A stretch of DNA of 64,000 nucleotides from Toxorhynchites rutilus septentrionalis (GCF_029784135.1 NC_073746.1:304183455-304247454); one strand, 5' to 3'. Counted from the stretch's first letter, positions 1 to 12,165 are shown. Translations and numbers: made by a program. The notes: generated by a model from the sequence alone, not told the origin.

Positions 1-2
1 TA

Positions 3-276
3 ATAATGCAGATAATACACTAAAAATAAAAAAAAAATAGGCAAGTTAGTAGTTAGTTGTTATGACACCCCTTCCTTCAATCCAGGGTAATGATGATACT
101 CAAATAAAATCGTGGGGCACGTTAGATTTCCGTTATCCACACTTAATAGTTTTATCATATACCCCACGATTTTATTTTAGTCTCATCAATACCCTAGATT
201 AAAGGAAGGGGTGTGATAACTATTAACTGCTAATTGCCTAATTATTTTTTAGCTTGTAGTACATTATCTGCATTAT
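3..276. mobile_element. Palindromic MITE with roughly 115-bp arms
   Basis: The first bases (ataatgcagataat) return as the reverse complement at 263-276, and the match continues inward for about 115 bp on each side, including gaccccttcc-like and ATAAAATCGTGGGG blocks. Only about 40 bp in the centre are unpaired. There is no coding capacity. It is a foldback-type nonautonomous DNA element; the window starts at or just before its left target site. Confidence 0.85.
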
Positions 277-559
277 AATTATGATCTCTCACCGTTTAAT
301 TTAAAAAGTTTTTTTTTACTTTTTTTTATTAATGGAAACAAATCAATCAAACTCTCATGAATCGATGTGAGTGTGAGCAGAGTAGAACCAATAGCGGAAA
401 CAGTCCTTTGTAGTACTAACGAGAACGTCTGTTGAAATTATTTTTTCACCATCTTCCAAATCAGGCTGCGGGCAGCATACGGCCGATACACTATCGTATT
501 TACCGGATCTGCTTCAAATGTGGCCACTTTTTCTATGTTTTCAAACAAGTCATAACACA
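277..559. other. AT-rich spacer, nothing recognised
   Basis: No coding pattern, long repeat or RNA signature was recognised between the palindromic MITE and the Tc1 fossil. Confidence 0.6.
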
Positions 560-1003
560 TAATATTTGAAAATAAACTTCACGATGTCGAACAAACCGAG
601 AATGTTTTAAAAATAAATTCCTTCTTTTTTGGCTCAAGTGATTAACAGTGATGCGGTGTGCGACTTGCTCCATGCTAATGCTAATGCTAAAGTGATTAAC
701 AGTGATGCGGTTTTCATCGAAGGTGTATTGGATCAGAATGTTTACTTGAACATCCTGAAGGAAAATATGAAACGAAGTGTTAACAAAATGGGATTGAATC
801 GAGTATTCAAGTTTCACCAAGACAATAACCCAAAGCACAATGAACTGAAAGGTCGCCCATGGTTACATTACAATTACTCAAAAACGTACGAATATGGGTT
901 TGAGTCAATTTGTATACATTCGCACACATTTTCACTGTTTTTAGAGAAATAAAAACCATTATACTGAAAATAAATAACAATCCTTTTCATTCTCATATGA
1001 CAC
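560..1003 (+). pseudogene. Tc1-like transposase fossil, copy 1
   Basis: A short stretch reads GVLDQNVYLNILKENM and then FKFHQDNNPKHN, the region around the second catalytic aspartate of Tc1-type (DD34E) transposases. N- and C-terminal parts are absent and the frame ends soon after. An 18-bp phrase (GTGATTAACAGTGATGCG) is repeated inside the fragment next to (atgcta)n. The same sequence recurs at 1368-1881. Confidence 0.7.
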
Positions 1004-1005
1004 TA

Positions 1006-1367
1006 TGGGCCTGATTCTCGGTGGAAAAGGTATGAAACGCATTCGCTATGACAACGGTACGGTGTCCACATCTGGATGCGAGATTAGTTTCCCACTAAAT
1101 TTATCATTATAATATAACATTATCTTCAGATTAAATTTTTGTATGAGATTATTATATCACATGAAGAAAACAAACTTTTCCACTCACATTGAATACCAGT
1201 TTGATACGAAGAAGTTAATTTTCATTTATGATTTTTTATTTGAAAAGTGCTCATTCTGCCTGAAAACTCATCATTATCTTCGACACTTCACTAACTCGTA
1301 AAACGTAGTTTAATGGCGTGCCGTTTATTTCGTTTCCACCGTGAAGTGTATTCGAGAATCAGGCCCA
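1006..1367. mobile_element. MITE with TGGGCCTGATTCTCG inverted ends
   Basis: The 15-bp ends (1006-1020 and 1353-1367) are perfect inverted repeats flanked by TA on both sides. The interior has no coding. Its internal sequence is related to parts of 15850-16200, 20236-20335 and 22400-22500, so it is a dispersed family. It sits exactly at the junction of two direct copies of a Tc1 fossil. Confidence 0.85.
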
Positions 1368-1881
1368 TAATATTTGAAAATAAACTTCACGATGTCGAAC
1401 AAACCGAGAATGTTTTAAAAATAAATTCCTTCTTTTTTGGCTCAAGTGATTAACAGTGATGCGGTGTGCGACTTGCTCAATGCTAAAGTGATTAACAGTG
1501 ATGCGGTTTTCATCGAAGGTGTATTGGATCAGAATGTTTACTTGAACATCCTGAAGGAAAATATGAAACGAAGTGTCAACAAAATGGGATTGAATCGAGT
1601 ACTCAAGTTTTACCAAGACAATAACCCAAAGCACAATGAACATAAAGTTCGCCCATGGTTACATTACAATTACTCAAAAACTATGAGAGTATCTGGGCAT
1701 ATTATATACAATCATAAAATTTATCATCATTTTCGGAATAGAATTCAAATCATTTCAAATACCGTACGAATATGGGTTTGAGTCAATTTGTATACATTCG
1801 CACACATTTTCTCTGTTTTTAGAGAAATAAAAACCATTATACTGAAATAAATAACAATCCTTTTCATTCTCATATGACACT
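1368..1881 (+). pseudogene. Tc1-like transposase fossil, copy 2
   Basis: A direct duplicate of 560-1003, with the same transposase remnant (FYQDNNPKHN in place of FHQDNNPKHN). It carries about 80 extra bases at 1680-1763 that copy 1 lacks and fewer atgcta units, so copy 1 has deletions relative to copy 2 or the reverse. It cannot encode a functional transposase. Confidence 0.7.
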
Positions 1882-2274
1882 ATGACTTTATCTAAAAAGA
1901 ATGTTCCGAAAGCTTGTTTTCGACTTTCAATAGAAGGGAAAAGAAAACTGCATGGTGGCATACGAACTCGAGCTTGTATCACTGTACCTGCTATTCTATT
2001 TGCGTGGGGCGCCAACGTGAAAAAAGTCACATATAAAAGTGAAATATTTCCCGCAGATGTCGCCATCTGTGTGTGAATTTGCAGATGACGGTGAAACTTT
2101 TAAGCCTTGTCGGTTGTTCATTTGAATACACTGCGTTTCATAAGAGACACGTGGACAGAAAAAGCACGTTTCAGACACCCCCCTCCCTATCCGTGGACAA
2201 GCGTGGAAGATTTTTTTTCTTATTCATATTATTTTTATTTATTTATAATTTGTTCACGTGGACATTCCTGATTT

Positions 2275-3700
2275 TTGACGTGGGACTACGTCTAACCGGA
2301 ATATATGGAGGGTAAAATGAAAACCTAAACACAGAACATGCAGGAAAAAATGAAAGATTTCGAATGCTTATAGCTCGAACATTTCGTACTGGATAGGAGA
2401 GATGTTTGCATCACTTGATAGGGAATATTTCTACGCATCTATCGCAACTAACAAAATGTTGTTTTTCATTAGATAAACAATTGAATAACTGTAAAATATT
2501 AGGCGTTATCTAAACGCCCTAACTGCATCGTTTTGATTGGCCCGATTTACGGTTTCCCTAACACAGCCATCAAAACCAAGCAGCCTTGGGGAAATCTGCA
2601 TTGCAAATACATGAAAGTAGGGGAACTTTTGTTCTCATCGAAAAATGTTCCCTAACACAGACTTTAAAACCAAGCAGCGAAATCGGCATTGCAAACACAC
2701 GAAACTAGAGGCGAATGAACTGAAAAGTTTAAACCCTCTTAAAGCCAAAAAGAAGAAGAAGAACACACGAAAGAGCCTAGAGGCGAGTGAACTGAAAAGT
2801 TTAAACCCTCTTAAAGCCAAAAAGAAGAAGAAGAACACACGAAAGTAGGGGGAGCTTTTGTTCCCACCGAAATGTGTTCCCTAATAGAGATTTCTAAACC
2901 AAGGTGCCTGGAGAAATCGGTATTTCAAATTCATGCAAGTCGGGGGTATTTTTGTTCCGACTGGAATGTGTTTCCCTAACACAGACTTCAAATCCATGAA
3001 GCGTGGGGAAATCGGCATTGCGAATTCATACAAATCGGGAGTATTTTTGTTCCGATTGAAATGTGTTTCCCTAACACAGACTTCAAAACCGAGGTTTCTG
3101 GGGAAATCGGCTCTGCAAATAAATGCAAACTGCGAGTACTTTTGTCCTCGCTTGGCTTTGTGCAGAGTGGAATATGTCTGTCCTAACATGATCTTCTAAA
3201 CTTAGGAACCTGGGAAAATCGTGCAGCCACTAGAAGCGAATGAACTTCCCAGTTTCAAGCAAATTCGAGATTCGAGAAGTATGAACACTTTTGGGATGTA
3301 AACTTCAGAGGGAAATGTAAAATAAAATAATCGTTTGATAATTTTTTTTTTTTGTCTTTATTGGAAAGATTTTCAGCCTTAGGCTGGTTCATCAAACGTT
3401 TGATAATTCTTCCGTACATATATTTTGTTCTAGTCATCATACCAAACGTAAAAGGTCCGTCATTAAATTTACTTGTAACGAAGAACAATCAATCACAATA
3501 AATGAATTGACTTTACACGGCATTTGTTCATTTTTTTCACTCACAGAGCAAATATATTGAACTCAATTGAATTTGGAAACTGTTTCATTCAATCAAGAAT
3601 TTAATCAATACAAACGAATGATTGCTAAGCTAAGGTAGTTCCACGTGAACCTTGCGGTTATATCATAGATATAACCCACTCATTTTTTTGTAGAAACATT
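2275..3700 (+). mobile_element. GACGTAGG-family repeat, copy 1
   Basis: Begins with TTGACGTGGGACTACGTC (2275-2292) and ends near ggttatatcatagatataac (3657-3680). The middle is an imperfect array of units of about 100 bp carrying TTCCCTAACACAGAC and GGGGAAATCGGCATTGC. The same order recurs inverted at 23090-21840. No long frame looks coding, so it is a nonautonomous repeat of unknown class. Confidence 0.7.
2702..2846 (+). repeat. Tandem duplication with AAGAAGAAG runs
   Basis: Two adjacent copies of about 71 bp share GAGGCGARTGAACTGAAAAG and a run of gaa-rich codons that reads KAKKKKKNTRK. A related phrase (GACGAATGAACTGCAAAAG) occurs at 23337 beside the histone-derived block, linking this repeat to the histone-associated sequences. 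Confidence 0.7.
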
Positions 3701-3820
3701 AAAGAAAATAATTAAGTTGCATTTGAATTTCATTTGAAGTTTGTTTCTATTTATATTTTATGTTTTTTTTTTTGAAAAACAAGAAAGTTGAAGGATTATG
3801 TCCGAACCATGACAACATAG

Positions 3821-3836
3821 TTGACGTAGGATTACG
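3821..3836 (+). repeat. Isolated GACGTAGG-family terminus
   Basis: TTGACGTAGGATTACG matches the end motif of the family seen at 2275, 21498, 23090 and 32437, but the flanks do not extend the match clearly. It may be a solo terminus. Confidence 0.4.
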
Positions 3837-4099
3837 TTACGATGTTCGTTATATTTTAATTTAAATATTTTGGAACAAGCTATGATGATGTTTAATGAAT
3901 AGAAATATGCTGATGTTCAAAAAATAAAGAAGTCATGGGTCGATAGTCCACAAATGCTACAGTAAATGTATTCGTAACTTTCCACCAAATGCTTGTCAAG
4001 CAGTTCTACATTGTAGCTCTCAAACATGCTACATCACGTACAATCTTAGTTATGAAAATGTTGCGTATTGTGATGTAGTTTTGGATCATTAAACTACAC

Positions 4100-5520
4100 T
4101 ACACTTATAGTGTAGGATATTATAACTATGTTCATCCATAAGACTGGCCATTTGAACTTTATTATTGTGTCCAGGCGCGAAACATCCAAAAACCTAAAAT
4201 TCTAGTGTTTCATAACCCTAGAACCAGATGGAACTACTCTCACTCCTTTACAAAATTAACGTCAATTTCACATGAATTGCAATTCGTAGGTCATCTTTAG
4301 TTCTCAATCTGTTCAAATAATCCATTCGGGGGCATTCGTGTTGATGAAAAGCTATCTTAGCCAGGACTTTTTGAAAATATTTTCCTCAAACCATCAAACT
4401 GTTGCCTGCGAAGTTACAAGTTGAAAAATTTCATGACATGTTCCGTGAGTCCTCTCAGTACGAAGAAGTTCTATTGAAGTTGAATTTTTCTTCATCAGAG
4501 TAGAGCTAATATACATTTCAGCAATCGGTACTGTACCATTTTAACAACTACGAACATCAACACTCATGCTGAAATGATTAATCGTCATAAAACCCGGACC
4601 CTAGAATTTCGCACCCTTCCATAAAATCATAAACAGCTATAAACATCATAAACGGATAAGAATAATACAGAAGATAATGCTAGAGCCAGGTAAATTTTGT
4701 AGGATTCTAGCATGAACATAAATAGCGCAGTAAGGCAGTAACATACCGACAGTCCCTTTTTAGTGTTAAATATACAAGGTGCTTCGCACTCACCCAAATA
4801 AATTTGCTTTTATTTTTAACTAAAGTTCTACTGAAATAGTGAAACCCATGGGATTAGATTCCACATTAGTTATTGGACTCGCATCTTTGGAGATGGGATT
4901 TTTATGGTTTGAGGACAATTGTCTCAAAAAGCCCTGGTTTAGATAGCTTACCATCAACACGAATGAACTGTCAGAAGTGCAACGAAGTACTTTAGAATCA
5001 TTTACTGCTATTTTTGTATCAACAATAATGTGATAATTGGGTAATTTGGCATCAATTCATAAAATCCGGAAAGTCATCTCCTATTCTCCTTCAGATTATG
5101 GACGGGTCAGCTTGTTTACCAGATCAAAACCCTGTCAAAAACTTATGAAGAGTGATCGTACGAATAATTGATACAGCTTACAAGCAGTATGAGTGATTTG
5201 AAGAGCTCAAACGAGCAGTATTCTCTGCGTAGAACGAGATACACACTACAAAATGACGCACCTTGGTCGAAACCACCCCGGATGGATTATTTGAACTGAT
5301 TGAGAACTAATGATAACTTTTATGATAACCGTTAGTATTGTAATTCATGTAAAATTAACGTTAATTTTGTATAGAAGTGAGAGTTTTTCCATCTGGTTCT
5401 ATAGTTATAAAACACTGGAATTTTTGTTTTTCGAATGTTTCACGCCTGGACACAATAATAAAGTCAAATCATCAGACTTATAAATGAATATAGTTATTAT
5501 ATCCTACACTATATACTTCA
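4100..5520. mobile_element. Long inverted-repeat element with interrupted right arm
   Basis: Positions 4105-4335 match the reverse complement of 5268-5518 over about 230 bp (shared blocks TTATTATTGTGTCCAGGCG and AGAACCAGATGGAA). Inner arms 4341-4405 and 4895-4970 continue the pairing. About 300 bp (4970-5267) therefore sits inside the right arm only, as if inserted later. There is no transposase; a foldback or long-TIR nonautonomous DNA element. Confidence 0.75.
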
Positions 5521-5860
5521 ATTCATACGACTTCTTACATATCTCTGGAAATTCAGAAAAATGCAGTAATTCTATAGTTATTACACGCAGTGTATAATCT
5601 TCACGAATTACAAATCCATAAACGCGTGTTTAAATGAATTTAGCTAATCATGAAATGCTATATATTGTTACCGTTCAGGAATATAGTAGTTTTAAGAACA
5701 TAAATAAATTAGTTTATATAAATGAATAAATATATGTAGGTTGAAATAAGAATGTAAAACATTAGAATTACTCTAGGACATAAGTTAGCTATAATCTCAC
5801 GCACACACATATACACACCAAATACACAAACCTGGAGTTGAGCGATATACCATTAAACCA

Positions 5861-6319
5861 CAATTGGCGATCTAACGCAAAACGTAAACGATCGGTGAGA
5901 CATCTGGATTTTGTTTTTGAACTAAGATAATGATGCTAATGTAACCTAAAACTCAAAAACAAATCACGTATATTTTACTTCCGGGCTTTCCAAGGTAGTT
6001 CTCACATGCAGGAATCGTGCATTTTTCTACTTGTGTTTGATTGTGCTCTCAAATTTCCTTCTTTAATTCAACGGTTGTCAACATTTTTATAGTTTTCACT
6101 ACTGAAAGAGGTAAATAAATAACATGTTATATATAAAATTGCGCAGAATTAAATTTCTTACAAACTCATCGCAATCAAATAATTTTTTGTTATTAAAACA
6201 TTGTAATTTATGGAAAGAACTACAAACCTTCCATAAGCTCACATGGCAAAATTTAAAACCATCATCACTTTCACCGCAGCGCCGCCTAGGTGTAGATTTG
6301 TACGTTAGATCGCCAATTG
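5861..6319. mobile_element. MITE with CAATTGGCGATCTAACG ends
   Basis: A 17-bp perfect inverted repeat (5861-5877 and 6303-6319) bounds 459 bp of AT-rich noncoding sequence. Size, sharp ends and lack of coding fit a MITE; the target duplication is not clear. Confidence 0.7.
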
Positions 6320-7140
6320 GCATTTGATAAAAGAAGAATTAGACCCAGTGGTAAATAGTGCTTTCCTATCCCCAACAGGACCCAATAATATCGGCACCAA
6401 TTCAAATAGATTGGCAACAATTGGTGTCATCGCTAAGCCAGCGGTCAACGAGAGACTTGAAGTGGAGTCGGCAACTCGTTGGAAACTCTACGCGCAACAC
6501 AGCTGTGGTACCCAGCTTGCGACGACGGTCGCCAACAACGTCACAAGTGTCCTTCGCTCGACTCTTGCCGGTCGGCCTCCACACACTTCACACTTCATAC
6601 GAACACTGTAGGTTAATAAAAATTTGTAAAAAAGGAAAATTTAGTATGTATTCAATTGTCAACTGATCCCTTGATTTGTGCACGGATGTGAAATATGCCG
6701 ATCTTGATCCTCCGCGTTTCAAGCTCGAGCTAGCCATCGAAAAGAGCTCTTTAGAGCCCACCCTCAATGGTCCCGCGGCTTAGACCAGGGATCGAGGACA
6801 TTTGTGATTAGCCCTTCTGGCTGATCTATTGAGAGAGAGGTAACAATATTTCAATCATTCTTTCGGATACTTTCGTAGGCGGTTAGGTTTCGTATGCTGT
6901 GACGAGCATAACATGTTGTAAAGAAGTTTAGAACACTTGATCCTTTTAAATTCTATTTTTTAACTATTCTCGTTCTTGGTCCGCTGTGGACCGACAATGT
7001 ACGGTTTTTTATGAGAGCGTTGATCACTGGGACCGATAGGGTTACAAAGTGAGAAAATAATGAAAAAATGGTTTGTTTTCGGATGTGAATGTGACTACTT
7101 TTGAGTTTTTATCATTTTATTTTTTATCCTTATCAAATAA
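6320..7140. other. Spacer without recognised features
   Basis: Two overlapping forward frames of about 100 codons at 6324-6666 have no family resemblance I can recognise. A GC-richer piece at 6670-6840 may be part of a dispersed repeat, but I could not identify it. Confidence 0.4.
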
Positions 7141-7149
7141 TTATCTTTG

Positions 7150-7906
7150 GGAGCTAGGACTGACACTGGCACGGACTGATATTGCACAAGCGTTTCCCGT
7201 GAAGTGCTCTTTCGCTTTCTTGAAGTGGTCAGCATGGAAAGCGCTGATGTGACCTAACTATCATGAACTTTCCGGTTGCACAGTCCAAACCATGCACGAG
7301 CCTCCACCAAAATTCCTGGTTGAAAGGTACTGTTCCTTCTTCCGTAAATCACACCAGTACCGGTTGAAACCATGAGGAACATCCAAATTGACCTTTTTTC
7401 GTCAGTGAAGATAACATATACATCGGAAAACTATTCGTTGTGGTATATAAAATGTATTCTTTTGGAAACGTTCTTTGTCATGACATACCATGTCCCACTG
7501 TCGGTTCATGTGAGCTTTGGCAAAACTCAGACGTCTTCCGATGTGAGATGGTGTAAGATGAGGAGCTTTAACCTTTCAGGCCCTCTTTGTGTGAGGATTT
7601 TTTTACCAAAATTTGACGAATTGTCACCCGAGTAGTTGAGTAGTTGAAATATTGCTTTAATTGCACATGCGATTTTGAGATATTTGAACCTGTTCTAGCT
7701 ATTTCCCGCTTATCTCGGTCAGAGAGCTTCGATTTACGTGGAGCTCTTTCCTTCTTACCGTATCCTTGAGAATTCGCCAAATAGTTGAGCACTACTTGAT
7801 GGGATCGTCCAATCCGACGATAAATTTCTAAGATACCAACATTTTCTGGGTGAAATGCATCGATTTGTCTTTCTTTTCCCTCCGTGAGCACTTTCCCCTT
7901 AGGCAT
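7150..7906 (-). pseudogene. Tc1-like (DD34E) transposase, N-terminal half, degenerate
   Basis: The first 112 residues form a paired-type HTH region (MPKGKVLTEGKERQIDAF, EIYRRIGRSHQVVLNYL, KLSDRDKREIARTGSN). After a frameshift the reverse strand still reads PSHIGRRLSFAKAHM, VIFTDEKR and GFNRYWCDLRKEEQY, the region of the first catalytic aspartate. The second and third catalytic residues are missing, so the gene is C-terminally truncated and has several lesions. The start ATG at 7904-7906 is followed outward by the element's terminal repeats. Confidence 0.85.
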
Positions 7907-7949
7907 TTTCCAGATTTATTGATCAAAACAACTAAAACAACGGAAAATG

Positions 7950-8162
7950 TAACTGGTCTTATTGAAACTGGACAGTTGAAAAATACGATAACATTCCTTT
8001 ACGCTCAGCGCCAGCACACACACATTAAAATCATGCAGTGTATGATAGTCTCCAATACCTACACACTAGAATATAAACTGAAGCATTGTTTGTTTACAAT
8101 GATACAAAGCAGCATGATCATCACCTGGTCTTATAGAAGTTGGACAGAGTGTACTAGCACGG
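7950..8162 (-). repeat. Two direct repeats in the Tc1 terminal region (IR/DR-like)
   Basis: CTGGTCTTATTGAAACTGG at 7950-7968 recurs as CTGGTCTTATAGAAGTTGG at about 8127-8145, each followed by ACAG. The arrangement of two spaced transposase-site-like repeats upstream of a Tc1 HTH gene is the IR/DR layout known from Sleeping Beauty-type elements. The opposite end of the element was not found. Confidence 0.6.
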
Positions 8163-8358
8163 AATAAACCGTTCAATTATGGACATTTGACAATCACATT
8201 TAGAAAAAGGAAATGAGAAATCATATGAACAAAAAAATGATATCGTCGTTGTCTTTTTCATGACCAGCTTTATATACCGGTATTACCAGGAGTACAGATT
8301 ATTTTCTTTTAGTTTCTTCTTTTTTTTCAACAATCAATACTTCATTCTGCAAAAATGG

Positions 8359-9089
8359 TTACAAATTTAATATTGAACGTATTTCATCGCTAGTCACAAC
8401 TTTTTCCCATCTTTCCGGCAATTCACGGATCCCTTTGCGGAAATAATCGGCCGGTTTGTCGGCTAACCACGAATCGATCCAATTTTTGACTTCATCAAAA
8501 TTGGAGAAATGCTGATCAACCAGGCCATGTTGCATCGATCGAAAAAGGTAGTAATCGGACGAAGCAATATCTGGAGAATACGGCGGGTGGGATAGGACCT
8601 CCCATTTCAGCGTTTCCAAGCATATTTTGCGGCCGAGCATTGTCATGCTGCAAAATAACTTTATCGTGTCTTTGCTCGTATTGTGTCCGTTTTTCCTTCA
8701 GTGCACGGCTCAAACGCATCAATTGTCGTCGGTAGAGGTCCCCCGTAATGGTTTCATTCGGTTTTAGCAGACCCACAGCAGTACACCACACCCAGCTGGT
8801 ACCACCAAATAGACAGCATAACCTTCTGGCCGTGAATATTCCGCGCGGCCGTCGATGTTGATGCATGGCCGGGGTATACATACGTTGCCCGACGTTTAGG
8901 GTTGTCGCAATGGACCCACTTTTCATCGCCAGTAACGATTCGATGCAAAAAAACCCCTCTCTTTTATGCCGTTGGAGCAGTTGTTCGCACATGAAAAAAT
9001 GGCGTTCCGCGTCTTGTGGCTTCAATTCATACGGCACCCAATGTGCTATCTTTCGGATAATTCCCATTGCTTTTAAACGATCGGATATG
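8359..9089 (-). pseudogene. Mariner (DD34D) transposase, C-terminal part, frameshifted
   Basis: Three frames together show ISDRLKAMGIIRKIAHW, VTGDEKWVHCDNPKRRA, LLKPNETITGDLYRRQLM, KVILQHDNARPQ and HPPYSPDIASSDYYLFRS. These carry the mariner catalytic aspartates (GDEKW, HDNAR, SPDIA-SDY). Frameshifts near 8950, 8760 and 8640 make it inactive. It continues the N-terminal piece at 12166-12429, lacking about 13 codons at the insertion point. Confidence 0.88.
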
Positions 9090-9094
9090 GTTTG

Positions 9095-12000
9095 CAAAAC
9101 CCATAGTGCGTCTCCCTCGAAGTGGCGTAACTTGGAAAAAAGATAATTTGGTGCTCTCCGATTCAGAATCTTTTTCAAGAACAAACATTAAAGCATGAAA
9201 GTTGCGAAAAGGACAACCCAGAAGAGTACCTTGAAGATGACGTACTGATGTCCATCGATTTATGTTATAAACATACCTTATACAGTCATTCAAAGCAACA
9301 AGTCTAGAAAATTGTCCCATGGTCATATTCATGTAGATAACATCCGCAAATATGAAGTGCGGTAACAGCAGTGATTTAAATAATTTTAGCTTCGTTTGCA
9401 TAGGCATGTCCTTCGTCACTGCTCTTAAAGTCCTCAATCCGCTGTAGAGTTTTCCGCATTGACGTGAAACAGATTTATCCCATTTTAGATTGTCTTGAAA
9501 CACTATCCCAAGATTAACTGCTTCACTGGTGAGCTCGATGTTATTACCATCAATAACCATATCTGGTAGTACTATGCTCTCGTCCCTGTTCGCTCCAAAC
9601 AGCAAAGCCTTGCTTTTATTCTGGTTTATAAATAACTTATTTCTCATAGCTCATCGATGAAGTCTAGTCAGATCCTCATTAATCAGATGTATCAACTCAG
9701 AAGGCGCTTTATCAGGACATATACAGATAAGCTGAACATCACCACCAAACATTTGGGCTTCACAATACCTCAATACATTCGGAAGATCGTCAATGTACAT
9801 CACGAAAAGAACTGGTCCAAGCATGGAGCCTTGCGGAACACCGGATGTTACAAACAACCACTTGCGTTCTTTCACTCAGATAGGATTGAATCAATGATAT
9901 AGCTGTGTTGCTAATGAAATAGCGGTTGAACAACTTGTTGCATAAACGAGTACGTGAGATCGTATCGAACGCTTTTGAGAAGTCCAACAACATCACTTTA
10001 TACTTGTGTTATGTTTGAGCGTCTGAATCAGACGCATGCATGCAGTACACCCCTGCACAATATCGATCACCACAACTGTCACGGAGACAGCATCGCGCCA
10101 AAGCAACAAAAGAAAAAGGGTGACAAAGAAAATTGGAAAAGGTGAAGCCCGCTTTGTATTCTCTCTTCTATGCTAGCTGTTGTCCGAGAAAGACACAAGT
10201 TTTGGCTCTGGTGCGCGTAGTTTTTTTCTTCGACCTGGTGTGGCTTTTTGAGTCGGCGGTGAGAAACGAATCTGCAGCGCTGGTGCGCTGAGTTTTGGGA
10301 TTCGTTTGTTTTTTTATGGCCCGTTGATTGGTGGTCCAACACGGACGTGAACTGTGGGGCTAGTGAATGTTTTGGTGGTGCAGAGTCGGTGGAAAACTAC
10401 CGGCAGAAGCGCAGAACGACTCGATAGTGGTGGCTGCTGTATAAGTTCTGCCGAAGCTGCCGCACGGGGAATCGGCAACCAGTGCTCGCTGGTGCGCATT
10501 GCGGAGGAGGAACCAGACGCGCTCGGCGTTGCGAGCTCCAGTGGGCGTTTGCGGCCGCCATCTGAGGGAAGAGAGCGAGGCAACATCCCCGCCGCTAATT
10601 ACTGCAGACACGAGCGACGACAGCCGGACAGCATTGCGGAGGTTCCGCCGACCCATGCGGCGCTGGTCTGATGATGACAGCAAAAGGAAATAACTGGTGA
10701 GTGCGGGGTGACCCTCTTTTCTAATTACTGCATGCATGTTGGCGCCAAGAGCGCACATAGGATGAAGATTTTGGTAACACTTGTTATCAACGGCTACTGC
10801 GATGTAAACCCAAAGTAAGGCTGTTTTGACGCTCTGGTCTTCTCTGAAACCAGCCTGCTGATCAGAAAGAAGGGTAAATCTTTTGATATGTGTTATTATT
10901 ATCCGTCTCTTGATTAGTTTTTCCAAAGCTTTAGATAATCCACACAGAAGACTTAAAGGACGCAAATTATCAATTGATGTGCTTTTTCTTGCGATGTGGC
11001 AATACTTTTGCTTTTTTCCAGAAAGATGGAAACATTGCATCAGCAGGAATGTTATTGAAGAACCAGGTAATATGATCAGCGATCAACGGAAGAATTATCT
11101 TCAAAAATTTCATGGATATTCCGTCTACAAAAGCCGCATTTGATTTGATCTCGTAGATTGCATTTACAACCTCATGAGTAAGAATGGGTTGGAATCCTAA
11201 CCTAGTGGCGTTTCCTCCCTAGCGTTGAACAACCAAGTCTGAAGGTAGTGAGTCACGAGCAGTAAAATTATTCGAAAATTATGCGTTCACGGAGTCCAGA
11301 TCGAAAAGACACTCTTCATTTTCCTTAGATCGCCGAGTGTTTTGACTTTTTTCCAAAAATCTTGCACCGTCCCTTCGGAGCCAAACAGATCGTTTACGTA
11401 TTGCACTTTTGCACGTCGAGTTAAGAGATTGATTTTGTTCCTTAACCGATTGTAAACAGTCTTCAATCGAGGCTTATGTTCTGGTGATGCGATTTTCCAA
11501 TCCTTGTAAGCAAGATCTCTAGCATACATAGCACGCATAATGTCTTCGTTCAACCATCCGTTACATTGTCTACGATGCCTAACTACACGGACAGGGATAC
11601 ACGTGTTATGAGTATTCATAATAGTATTAATAAAAAAGTTTGATTGCTGGTCGACATCGCGCAAAGAGTAAAACTGATCCCAATTTAGAGATTCAAAATT
11701 GACACAGTCTCGATATGTTACTGGTAAAGGACTAGATCGTGTCTCAATAGACTTGAGTTTTCACATTTTTATTTCGCTGCAGCAGATCAGTGTTGAAGTC
11801 ACCCAGCTAACAATTTGCTCATAATTTGCTTGCCAATTCCGTTTCAAGGAAAAGTGAGCAATCACTATGTGGTGGGTTATAAACAACGAGCAGAAGAACA
11901 ATAACATCACCAATGCTTATTTCGGCAGCTAAACACTCAGTTTTAAGGGTGGAGTTAACATCAAACGTGGTACTGTGCACTATTTTACTTCGAGCATGTT

Positions 12001-12165
12001 TCTTAATACCGATTGCTATACCTCCGCCTCTCTTGTACAACCGATCATTTCGTAATAACTTATAACCGGGTATCTTGATTGCGCTGTCGGGAATCACTTC
12101 ATTCAACCAGGTTTCTGTTAAACATGCAACTGTTACCTTGGACATTTCCAACATATGTTTCACTT
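9095..12165 (-). mobile_element. Jockey-like LINE inserted in the mariner, truncated at both ends
   Basis: On the minus strand the order is endonuclease (LTETWLNEVIPDSAIKI, GGGIAIGIKKH; 12208-11819), linker (11664-11287), first RT block (LSDQQAGFREDQSVKTAL; about 11040-10785), RT core ([26 protein letters not shown]; 9996-9651) and RT C-terminus (9647-9095). GTTTG flanks both sides (9090-9094, 12166-12170). ORF1, the start of the endonuclease and the 3' UTR with tail are all missing. The catalytic (F/Y)ADD motif reads FGGD, so the enzyme would be dead. Stops and frameshifts break the frame repeatedly. Confidence 0.85.
10007..10779. mobile_element. Probable solo LTR inside the LINE
   Basis: A GC-rich 773-bp block interrupts the LINE reverse transcriptase between the block ending VAVDNK and KVMLLDFSKAF. 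It starts TGTTATG, ends GGTAACA and is flanked by CTTG on both sides (10003-10006, 10780-10783), the TG...CA and 4-bp duplication expected of an LTR. There is no gag-pol. With ends taken one base in, ACTTGT would be a 6-bp duplication, so another element class remains possible. Confidence 0.6.

Noticed and set aside
2560..3230. CRISPR-like or satellite array
   Set aside because: Units of about 100 bp are diverged, without uniform spacers, and recur inside dispersed elements of an animal genome.
6324..6666. Two overlapping forward frames near 6.3 to 6.7 kb
   Set aside because: No recognisable domain, and they begin at a MITE boundary.
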